A stretch of 64,000 nt of DNA from Planctomycetota bacterium (GTDB taxonomy: Bacteria > Planctomycetota > UBA1135 > JACQFD01), in the NCBI GenBank assembly GCA_016200225.1, contig JACQFD010000036.1, forward strand, positions 1 to 64,000. The letters run 5' to 3'. The notes under the pieces were generated by a model, which saw only the letters and a program-made list of their open reading frames with translations, did not search any database and had not been told where the DNA came from. Of the stretch, positions 8,915 through 17,700 are shown one piece after another. The stretch's first letter is position 1. Every line of letters starts with the position of its first letter. A program made the translations under genes and the position numbers.

Positions 8915-10030
8915 TTATCTCCCCGGAGCGTTTTTCGCATCTGTGGAAGCAACAGCGTTCATCTTGAATTTTACTCGCGATTCGCGATTCGGACGGGAAG
9001 TTCCGGATCGAGGAGACGTCGTGTAACGCGGACCTTTTGGATGCGAACGTTGAACAAAGCCCCGCGGTTCAAGTGGCGTGCGACTTCCGTTGATCTCCTC
9101 CATCCAAACGCCGCGCCCCCGTTCGACCGCGCCGATAACCTTGAGTGCAAAGCGCCGCCGTTTTGCGATTTGTAGTGCGAGTGCCGCGTCGCGCGCGCTC
9201 GTCGCAAAGACAATTTCATAATCTTCGCCATCGTAAAGCGCGCTCGAAAGATCGGCGTTCGAATCGCGCGTTCGCGCGGCTCTTGCCATTGGAATTTTCG
9301 CTCGGATTAGTAATAAACGAACGTGCGACGCCTCCGCCAGCCGCGACAGGTCAAGAGCCAGGCCGTCCGAGATGTCAATCGAAGCATGGATGTCGATGTC
9401 GCGACCGAGTGCGAGCATTTCGCGGAGGCGCGGATTGAATTTCAGATGTTTGCCCGCGCGCGAGCCGCCAAACGAACCCGTCGCGAGTATCAAATCGCCC
9501 GGCCGCGCCCCAGATCGGCCGACGAGCTTTCTTAACAATTCGCCGGCCGCCGTAACGTGCAGCGCGAGGCGTTCGCCGCTGAATGATACATGTCCGCCGA
9601 CGAGTTCCGCTCCCACGCGGCGCGCGCCCGCGTGGAGCGCTTTTAACAATTCCTTGGCGAATTGTTGTGTTGTATTCTTCGCGAATTCGACGCTTGCTAA
9701 TATAAATTTCGGTTGCGCGACCGCCGCGGCGAGATCGGAACAAGGGCGGCCGATCGCTTTTCCGGCGATCGCTTTCGCGTCGCGGAAACCTGTTTCGAAA
9801 TGCAGTCCTTCGATCGTCGGATCCGTTTTCAAGACGAGGGGCATTCGAGGCGATCGCACCACGGCGACATCATTACCAATTCCAAGCAGGACACCGCTCC
9901 GCCGCAGGACGTTACTGCGCACGACGCCGCTCCGGGGCCGCCCGAGTTTCAAAAGAAACTCGTGCGCCTCGCGGTCGGAGATGCTGTTCTTTAGCTTCGT
10001 CGAGTTCGTAGCCGAAAACTCAGGCGACAT
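8915..10030 (-). CDS. thiL: Thiamine-monophosphate kinase ThiL
   Basis: 371-residue AIR-synthase-fold kinase that phosphorylates thiamine monophosphate to the active diphosphate. Family motifs are clear: KTDPTIEGLHFE, CSDLAAAVAQPKFILASVEF, DISDGLALDLSRLAE and YDGEDYEIVFAT. Two usually acidic positions differ: GIGNDVAVV where GIGDDAA is expected, and GGHVSF where GGDT is expected. The C-terminus runs about 45 residues past the normal end in a basic, low-complexity tail. The ATG at 10030 is the first plausible start, and it shares its CATG with the divergent pseudopilin start. thiE lies nearby on the same strand. Confidence 0.88.
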   Translation of the reverse strand: MSPEFSATNSTKLKNSISDREAHEFLLKLGRPRSGVVRSNVLRRSGVLLGIGNDVAVVRSPRMPLVLKTDPTIEGLHFETGFRDAKAIAGKAIGRPCSDLAAAVAQPKFILASVEFAKNTTQQFAKELLKALHAGARRVGAELVGGHVSFSGERLALHVTAAGELLRKLVGRSGARPGDLILATGSFGGSRAGKHLKFNPRLREMLALGRDIDIHASIDISDGLALDLSRLAEASHVRLLLIRAKIPMARAARTRDSNADLSSALYDGEDYEIVFATSARDAALALQIAKRRRFALKVIGAVERGRGVWMEEINGSRTPLEPRGFVQRSHPKGPRYTTSPRSGTSRPNRESRVKFKMNAVASTDAKNAPGR

Positions 10031-10541
10031 GCGCAATTGCAACAAGGGAATGACCCGCGTCGAGGTGGTGCTCGCCGTGCTTTGTGTGGTGTGCCTTGCG
10101 GCGGTGGTTCTGCCCGTGAGCGCTCGCGAGCGGGACTTCGCGAAGGGCGCCGTTGCCCACTCGCAGGTTGACCAGACGCTGCGCGCGGTTCGGACAATGC
10201 TGACGGACGCACGTATGACACCCATCGTCGGCGGCTACGGAACTTTTTTTGGCGATGGCGCGCTCCCGGCGCACGCACCGGCCGGGCCGACGCTCTCGCT
10301 GCATACATTCGAAACGAAGCGACCTCCCGAACATCTCCAGAAAAGCATGCTGGGCGCGTGGCGCGGACCTTACCTCATGGCGTGCGAGCCCGACCCGTGG
10401 GGCCACGCGATATTCTTAACATCCTTTGGCGATCCTGAACGCTACACATGGTGCGTCAGCGCGGGACCGAACGGAATTCTCGAAACGACCGATCAGGATC
10501 GTTGGATTCAAGGCGACGACGTCGGCCTTCGAATATATTAA
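10029..10541 (+). CDS. Orphan GspG-like pseudopilin
   Basis: 170-residue type II secretion or type IV pilin-like protein. A short basic leader MRNCNKG precedes the cleavage site G|MTRVE, with the invariant Glu at +5, then the hydrophobic helix VVLAVLCVVCLAAVVLP. The C-terminal part has the GspG-like DPWGHAIFL segment and a late loop SAGPNGILET...DRW that resembles the calcium loop of major pseudopilins. No other secretion-system gene is nearby, so it is an orphan here. Its ATG (10029-10031) overlaps the ATG of thiL on the other strand, so any promoter must lie inside thiL. Confidence 0.82.
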   Translation: MRNCNKGMTRVEVVLAVLCVVCLAAVVLPVSARERDFAKGAVAHSQVDQTLRAVRTMLTDARMTPIVGGYGTFFGDGALPAHAPAGPTLSLHTFETKRPPEHLQKSMLGAWRGPYLMACEPDPWGHAIFLTSFGDPERYTWCVSAGPNGILETTDQDRWIQGDDVGLRIY

Positions 10542-10557
10542 TAAAATCCTTGAATTA

Positions 10558-11211
10558 TTATAAGGGTTCGCCGAACTGCGCACGCAGTTCGCGCGCCGCC
10601 GCCGTCGGATCCGGCGCGTCGAAAATCGCGCGGACGACGGCCGCGCCGGCGAGCGCCGGCGATCGTAACGATCCGATATTGTGCGGTTCGATGCCGCCGA
10701 TGCCGACGATCGGCAAACGCGTCGACGCCGCGAGCGCCTGCAATTTTGCGGCACCGATGGCCTCCTTGAATCCACGCTTGGTCGGCGTGTCGAAGATCGG
10801 GCCGATGAATGCAAAATTAGCCCCCCCTTCCATGATGCGATCGAGGTTGTCGGACTCGTGCGCGGAGAATCCTAACAAAAAGTGGCGCGGGACGGAACGG
10901 CGCGCGACATCCAATGGTAATGATCGAAATCCGAGTTGCGCGCCGTCCGCGTTTGCGGAAAGCGCGACGTCGATCCGATCGTTCATAAGTATTAGAACGC
11001 CGTGCGGACGGAGCGTTTCGACAAGACGCCGGGTCAAATCTACTTTTTCGCGAACGGGAATCTGAGGCTCGCGAATACAAATCGCGGTGATGCCGCCGAG
11101 CGCGGCGGCGAGCGCCACGCGTTCGACGCGCAACACGTCGCCTTTTCCATCTGAAACTGCAATTAACCGCAGTCTGCGGCGAAGATCCATCGCGGGTTGG
11201 GGATTCATCAT
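10558..11211 (-). CDS. thiE: Thiamine phosphate synthase ThiE/TenI family
   Basis: 217-residue TIM-barrel protein of the ThiE/TenI family, which joins HMP-PP and HET-P to form thiamine monophosphate. Visible motifs are LILMNDRIDVALSANADGAQ (the MNDR and DG loops), LLGFSAHES, FAFIGPIFDTPTKRG (the GPvf.T.TK phosphate loop) and LPIVGIGGI near the C-terminus. TenI-type paralogues lack synthase activity, but the MNDR motif favours a true synthase. thiL lies on the same strand beyond the convergent pseudopilin gene, so the two thiamine genes are near neighbours but not one operon. Confidence 0.85.
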   Translation of the reverse strand: MMNPQPAMDLRRRLRLIAVSDGKGDVLRVERVALAAALGGITAICIREPQIPVREKVDLTRRLVETLRPHGVLILMNDRIDVALSANADGAQLGFRSLPLDVARRSVPRHFLLGFSAHESDNLDRIMEGGANFAFIGPIFDTPTKRGFKEAIGAAKLQALAASTRLPIVGIGGIEPHNIGSLRSPALAGAAVVRAIFDAPDPTAAARELRAQFGEPL

Positions 11212-11314
11212 GCTGTGTAACGTATTTCCTGATGCATTGCGGTCCGCACACTCTGAACAGAATTGGAACTGAATTCCACCATCGATTTACTTTGGATTGA
11301 TTGGCGTCGAACGG

Positions 11315-12958
11315 TCATGGACGTTCGACCGACAGGCCGAGATCGCGCGCAATCGAGCGCAATTCGGAGAAATTCGTGCCCGGGCGCAATACTAACATAT
11401 CCGCGCTCGGCCGGTCGGCGACGTGCGACGCGATTCGCGGCGCGGTGAACAATCGCTCGATCGATTCGAGGTGCCGCGAACGGAGCGTGTTGCCTTCAAG
11501 CCACACGACGCCCATGCGCTCGGCCCATTCGTGAATCGAAAACACAATATTCTGCGGGAGGTTGCCGCGGACGTGCCGCGTGAACAAATGCAACACTTCC
11601 GAAATGCGCAGGCCGTCGCGCATGCCGCGGCGGAGGCTCTCCTCGGTCAATTCATAATGATAGAGAATTTCATGTTTCTTGCGCACGCAGAAACGGTCGA
11701 GCGCGTGCGCCAGTTCGAATTCGTCGCCCTCGGGCAATAATACAATTTCAAAATTCGGATTCATAATGATGTGGCTGCGGCCTCCGCGCAGTCCCGACGG
11801 CGGCAGCACGCCCAGCAATTTGGCGCCGAGCCGGCTGAATCGAATCGCCACGGGCCGGCCGACGGCGTCGAGCCCGAGATCGACGATGCCGAGGAGCGCG
11901 AGCCGGCGGCGAATCCATAACAAAAGATTCCAACCCATTTGTTGCAAATCGTCGAGCGGCGCCGACCCGCCCGCGCCGTTCGCGCGCGCCGAGTAAAATT
12001 GTAGTACTGTTTTTGGATCCATGCCCGCGATATAAGCGTTGCGCGCGACGAACGGCAGAAACATCGCGTCGTACCATCGCTCGGGCTCCATGCGTTTCAA
12101 ATAACTTAAACAATGCCTGCGCAGGCGGATTTGATGGAACAAGTCGCCGGGAAGTCCGCGGTCTTCGACGGAAAATAATAATAAATCCTTTTGTTTTTCG
12201 AGAAGCGGCTGTTTCTCCCATTGGAGGCCCTTCTCCGAAATTGTATACGTTCTGTCGCCCGTGCGATGAACGAGGCGTTCGGCCGAACAGAAATGATAAA
12301 TAAAATCGAGCACTTCGTGCGGCGAAGGCTCCTTTGAGTCGGCGTCGATGCCGGGCACGAACTGGTCGACAAGGCGTTTTTCGGATGTTTTAAATAATTC
12401 GCCGTGGACGGTGAACCGAACGTGGTCCTCCTGTAAAAATGCAAGAAAACGCGCGATGTCGCTCACGAGATCGACGCCCATCTCCACTTCCTTGACGACG
12501 GTCGCGGGACGCTCCTCCGAAATGGCCTTCAAGCGCGCGAGCACGACTTCGTGAAATAATACTAATGTTTCCTCGCCCGCGTGGATGCCGTACGGCGCAA
12601 GCGACAATTCGCGCACGGTGCCGAGAAAATGCGATTCAAGTTCGCGGCGCCACACGTCGCCGCTCCACGTCGAACCGTTCATCGATAAACGATCGAATAC
12701 GGAACGCGGCAGCACGCCGCCGAACTCCTCGACGGCTTTGCCGACGATGGCATTCACGGACGGCGAAAGTTTCCGAAGGCGCGAAAGGATCGCGCGATCC
12801 TCGGAATATAATTTATAAGTTTCGAGGGCGCGCGCGCCGTCGGCGGATTGGTTCGCCGCGCGCGCGCGCGCCGTATAAAATTCGTCGACGAATCCTTTTA
12901 ATGTAAACGATTTATACAAATCGCCGCGGCCGTCCGTGTCGATGCGGATTTCGCTCAC
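11315..12958 (-). CDS. XPB-associated protein with Helicase_C_3-like domain
   Basis: 547-residue cytoplasmic protein starting at a GTG that overlaps the XPB gene stop (GTGA at 12958-12955). The C-terminal third (HIIMNPNFEIVLLPEGDEFE, about residue 390 onward, then AHALDRFCVRKKHEILYHYELTEESLRRGM and a final LRPGTNFSELRSIARDLG) resembles the helicase-associated (Helicase_C_3) domain found beside bacterial XPB helicases. The N-terminal part is helical, with winged-helix-like stretches (EVLDFIYHFCSAERLVHRTGDRTYTISEKG). The tight coupling suggests it binds and controls XPB, as Bax1 does in archaea, but I see no nuclease motif. Confidence 0.7.
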   Translation of the reverse strand: MSEIRIDTDGRGDLYKSFTLKGFVDEFYTARARAANQSADGARALETYKLYSEDRAILSRLRKLSPSVNAIVGKAVEEFGGVLPRSVFDRLSMNGSTWSGDVWRRELESHFLGTVRELSLAPYGIHAGEETLVLFHEVVLARLKAISEERPATVVKEVEMGVDLVSDIARFLAFLQEDHVRFTVHGELFKTSEKRLVDQFVPGIDADSKEPSPHEVLDFIYHFCSAERLVHRTGDRTYTISEKGLQWEKQPLLEKQKDLLLFSVEDRGLPGDLFHQIRLRRHCLSYLKRMEPERWYDAMFLPFVARNAYIAGMDPKTVLQFYSARANGAGGSAPLDDLQQMGWNLLLWIRRRLALLGIVDLGLDAVGRPVAIRFSRLGAKLLGVLPPSGLRGGRSHIIMNPNFEIVLLPEGDEFELAHALDRFCVRKKHEILYHYELTEESLRRGMRDGLRISEVLHLFTRHVRGNLPQNIVFSIHEWAERMGVVWLEGNTLRSRHLESIERLFTAPRIASHVADRPSADMLVLRPGTNFSELRSIARDLGLSVERP

Positions 12959-14715
12959 GCGACCACTCCCTTCGCGATCGAGCCGCCCATCAGACCGCCG
13001 CTTTCCGCGAACAGCTTGTCGGAATTGATAACTTCATAAGTGTAACCCTGTTCTGTTAAGAATCGTTCGCGTTTCGCCGCGAATTCGCGTTCGCGCGTGT
13101 CGGCCGATATAACAGTATAAAAAACCGCCGGACGTCCGTCGGACTTGGGGCGTAGAACGCGTCCGAGGCGCTGCGCTTCCTCCTGCCGCGAACCGAACGT
13201 GCCCGAAATCTGAATGGCGACGTTCGCATCGGGCAGATCGATGGCAAAATTTCCGACTTTACTGATCACGAGTACAGGAATGCGTCCGGCCCGGAATTCG
13301 TTATATAAATGTTCGCGCGCGTCGTTCTGCGTCGCGCCCGTGATGAGCGGAGCGCCGATGTCGCGCGCGAGCGCGCCGATTTGTTCGAGATATTGTCCGA
13401 TCACGAGCACGTGGTCGCCCGCGTGTCTTGATAACAATTCGCGGATCACCGCCGTTTTCGCCCCGTTCTCGCAGGCGATTCTAAATTGTTCGCGTTTCTC
13501 CGCGGCTTCGTACGCGCGCCCCGTTTCGGCATCGAGCGGCACGCGGACTTCGCGGCACGTCGCGGCGGCGATGAAACCCTCGCGTTCGAGGCGGCGCCAC
13601 GGCGATTCATAACGTTTCGGTCCTATTAACGAAAACACGCGCGACTCGTGCCCGTCTTCGCGGATGAGCGTGGCCGTGAGCCCGAGGCGGCGCCGCGCCT
13701 GCAGCGAAGCCGTGATCGAAAACACGGGCGCCGGCAACAAATGGACTTCATCATAAATAACAAGTCCCCAGTCGCGGTCGTCGAATATATGAAAATGCTG
13801 GAACACGCCGGTCTTGCTCCGTCGATACGTTAACATTTGATAAGTTGTAACCGTCACGGGCTTCAAATCCTTTTTCGCGCCCGTGTACTCGCCGACGTCG
13901 CGCGCGTCAAGCGTGGTCTTATCTAACAATTCCGAACACCACTGATGCACGGCGGCCGAACTCGTCGTCAGCACGAGCGTATTTGTATTACAACGTTCCA
14001 TCGCCGCGATGCCGACGACCGTTTTTCCCGAGCCGCACGGCAGGACGACGACGCCCGAACCGCCGCGCGTGGTTCCGTTCGCATGGAACGCGTCGACGGC
14101 TTCTTTTTGATAATTTCTCAATTCGAACGGGCGGCCGGAACGGCATTTTTTTCTTAATATAATTTCGAGCGGCGCGCCCGCGACGTATCCCGCGACGTCC
14201 TCGACGGGATACTCAAGATCCGTCAATATTTGCTTCACGGCGCCGCGCGCGTCCTCGTCGATCGTGAATCCGTTCTCGAGTTCGACGCGCGCGAAGTCCT
14301 CCAGACCCTTGCGGCGCCGCGCCTCGAGATACAATTCGCGGTCGCGCGCGACGATCGCTAATTTTCCGGCGTGCGGCCCCGATGCGATCCGTTCGAGCGC
14401 GAGCGCGCCGTAGCGCCGGTGCCACATATTAATTTTCTCGCGCACGGCGTTCGGCAGCGGATAGCGCGAGTTTGCGTCGAGGAAATCTAATATTTTCGCC
14501 GCCGGCATGCCGAGCGACGCCGCGTTCCAGATCGAAATCGGCGAAATGCGATATGTATGAAGATTTCCGGGGCTTTTTTCGAGATCGGCGAAACGCGCGA
14601 GCTGTTCCCGCACTTCCTCGTATCGCGGATGATCCGATTCGAGACAGACCGACCGGTCGCTCTCGATGATCAGCGGATTGTTTAATTTAATTTTAGGTCC
14701 GGGCTTCGGTTTCAT
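12955..14715 (-). CDS. XPB/Rad25-type SF2 DNA helicase
   Basis: 586-residue superfamily 2 helicase of the XPB type, the DNA-opening motor of eukaryotic TFIIH and of archaeal repair. Walker A VLPCGSGKT is at about residues 224-232, Walker B DEVH at 322-325, motif III GLTATLIRED at about 345-354 with the XPB-specific RED element, and motif VI QRLGRVLRPK near residue 525. An N-terminal domain of about 190 residues precedes the motor, as in the family. The start overlaps the UvrA-like stop by ATGA (14715-14712) and the stop overlaps the next gene by GTGA, so the three genes form one translational unit pointing to nucleotide excision repair. Confidence 0.93.
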   Translation of the reverse strand: MKPKPGPKIKLNNPLIIESDRSVCLESDHPRYEEVREQLARFADLEKSPGNLHTYRISPISIWNAASLGMPAAKILDFLDANSRYPLPNAVREKINMWHRRYGALALERIASGPHAGKLAIVARDRELYLEARRRKGLEDFARVELENGFTIDEDARGAVKQILTDLEYPVEDVAGYVAGAPLEIILRKKCRSGRPFELRNYQKEAVDAFHANGTTRGGSGVVVLPCGSGKTVVGIAAMERCNTNTLVLTTSSAAVHQWCSELLDKTTLDARDVGEYTGAKKDLKPVTVTTYQMLTYRRSKTGVFQHFHIFDDRDWGLVIYDEVHLLPAPVFSITASLQARRRLGLTATLIREDGHESRVFSLIGPKRYESPWRRLEREGFIAAATCREVRVPLDAETGRAYEAAEKREQFRIACENGAKTAVIRELLSRHAGDHVLVIGQYLEQIGALARDIGAPLITGATQNDAREHLYNEFRAGRIPVLVISKVGNFAIDLPDANVAIQISGTFGSRQEEAQRLGRVLRPKSDGRPAVFYTVISADTREREFAAKRERFLTEQGYTYEVINSDKLFAESGGLMGGSIAKGVVA

Positions 14716-17700
14716 TCGGTGCTTCGCGCTCTCCGACGGCCCGGCGTCGCGGCGTCCGGTTTTTGTTGTATTGAACTAAAATGAGGAATATCGGCCGCGA
14801 TGTCGCGCCTCGGATGAATCCATACGACGGCCGCGCCGTTTTTTACAAATTCAAACAGCGAATCGAGCAGCGGAAACAGATCGGATGTAAAGATTCCGTC
14901 GCCGGCGCGCGCGAGAAGGAGCGCGATGCGCTCCGGATCCCGGGCGAGCGCGTTCGCGAGTTGCAGGCAGGTTCGCGCGGACGGATTTAAATATTCCGGC
15001 GGTTGTGAAAGGATGCAATGTCCGAGGCCGAGCGCGTCCGCGCGCCGGCACGCGTCGGCGATCGGCGGATGATCATGAAGGATCGCGGCGGCGTCGCGAA
15101 TGGAACATTGCAACATTTCGGCAATCGTTCTTCCATACAAACGAACGGAAAGGACTCGCGGTTCGTAGCGCGAACCGGCGCACGCGGGACACGTGGCGGT
15201 GTCGCCCGGAAGAAAATCAAAATCGAGTTCGACCGCGCCGCGCCCGCGGCAGAGTCCGCACCGGCCGCCGCCGGTTTCGCGACTGTAATCGAATCGTCCG
15301 GCGTCGAGCGCGAGTTCGCGCGCCTCGGGCGCGCGCGCGTAGAGCGCGGCGATTTTCGGTAATATTTGCAATAGTTCGGCGGGCGTCGCCTCCGGAGGCT
15401 CGTCGAATCCGATTTCAAGGATGTCCCGGCGGCTCTCGAACGGCGCTCGCAATCCCGCGCGGTCGACGTCCTCCGGATAGCTTTCTAAATAATAAAATTC
15501 GCCGCGCGGTTTTGTTATCGTTGCGCGCGGCGGCGGCGCCGATGTTACAATATTTCCGCCGTCGGCCCCCGCTCCCGGTCCGAGGCGCACGATGTCGTCG
15601 GCGAAGCGCGCGGCGAGCGGATCGGCCGAGGCGACGACCGCCGTCGCGCCCGACGCGACCGCCGTCCGGATTTGTTGTAATAAACATTCCGCGCGGGCGG
15701 CGTCGAGTCCGCGCGTCGGATCGTCCAATATTAATAATGAACCGCCGGGCGCCACGGTCATCCCCGCCGCGATCCACGAAGCGCGTTCGCGCGCGCCGAA
15801 AGCACCGGCGTCGAGCGGCAGCGTTTCGCGCGCGAGGCCGTCGACGGCGGCGACGCGCCGTTCGAGCGCCGCGAGAATCGGCCCGGCGGCCGCGACCGGA
15901 GCGCGGCGTAATTGTAACATCAGATTTTTCGTTAATATCAAATCGAAACCGGCCGCCGGCCACGCCGTGCCCGCCACGCGCGCGGCCGCCGCCCACGGTC
16001 CCGGTTTTTTTTGTTGGAAATCGGCGTGCGCGAGCGGCCGTTCCATCGTTAATTTACATTTCGCGCAGCCGCCGAGACGATCGAATTCGACGCGCTCGCC
16101 CGCGAGCGTTTCGACGGCGCCGCGGCCGCGGCCCGCGATCGCGGCCTCCTCCAGCGCTTCAAGACAGCGTTCGCGGCTCGCGTCGTCGAGCGCGATCCGG
16201 TCGACGACGAGTTCGACGGCATCCCCCGCCACAATATGAGCTTCTTCGATGCGCAGTTCGGCGCCGTTTACTAAAACTCTGGCGAACCCGCGGGCGCGCA
16301 GCTGCGCCTGGCGGTCGCTCCATTTTTCGCCGTCGACGAACGAAAGCGATGTGACAATTCTGCACTTTTGATTCTTAAATTTATCGAACGCGAGATCGCG
16401 CGCCTCCTGCGGCTCGCGCCGGCGCAAAACGTCGCCGCAGCCGGGGCAATGCGCCTGCGAATAACTAACAAAAAGACTCCGAAGCAACGGTAATATTCCG
16501 GCCGACTCGCCCCATGGCATCGACGAGGGATCGCGGTCGAATACGAGCGCGATTCCCGTTCCGTCGACGCGGTCGACGTCGGCCGATTCGGCGCGGTCGG
16601 CGGCGCGGCGCGCCGCGGGCGCCAAGGCTAACATAAAGCGCCGGCGCGCCTCGGAGCCGAGCACGTCGCACGCGAGCGCGGTTTTGCCCGCGCCGCGCGG
16701 ACCGGCGATGCACGTGAGCGCGCCGCGACGGATTTGTAACGAAAGATTCTTTAGATTCTTCGCGCGGGCGCCTTCGATGATCACATGCTCCGGCGGAGGC
16801 GGCGCGGCGGCCGCGCCGCTCGGAATTGTATTGATCTCGCCGCGCATCGCGCGAGCCGTGGGCGCCTGCGAGTTTTTGATAAATTCGGCGGGCGCCCCCT
16901 CAAATAATACAATTCCGCCGTCGGCGCCCGCTCCGGGACCGATTTCGACGATCCAGTCGGCGGCGCGCGCCACCGATAATGAATGTTCGACGACGATGAC
17001 GGTGCCGCCCTGACTACAAATCGAGCGGAGCGCGCGCATGAGTCGGCCGGTCTCGACGGCGTGGAGCCCGCGCGTCGGTTCGTCGAGCAGGACGAGCGCG
17101 CGCCCCGGCCCGTTCGCGCGCCCGAGTTCCTTCGCGATTTGTAGTCTTTTCCATTCGCCGCCCGAAAGGACGTCGCCGCGCTCGCCTAATCTTAAATATC
17201 CAATTCCGAGTTCGAGAGCGGGTCCCAGCGCGCGCGCGATCGCGGGAATCGCCGCGAGTTCGGCCGCCGCCTCCTCGATCGTTAACGTATTCCAATCGGC
17301 GACCGAACGCCCCTTCCATCTCACTTCGAGCGCGGTGGCCGAAAAACGCGAACCACGGCAGACTTCGCAAGTCACCGAGACGGATTCTAACAATTCGAGA
17401 TCGAGTTCGCGGAATCCGAGGCCGGCGCACGCTTCGCACCGGCCGACATGTAACAGATCTTCGCCGTCGCGTTTGCGCCAGCCTGCGCGATTCGCGCTGA
17501 AATTCGAAGCATCGAGCCCGCGCGCGCGAGCGGCGGGAGTCGATGCTAACAATTCGCGCAGTTCGGCCGCGACGCCGAGATAACTGGCCGGCGTCGAGCG
17601 CGCCGCGCGGCCGGGCAGCCGCGGACCGACCACGAGGCGCCGTTCAAACAATTCCAATCCCGCGACGCCGTCGTGGGGCAGCATCGAATCCGACGCGGTT

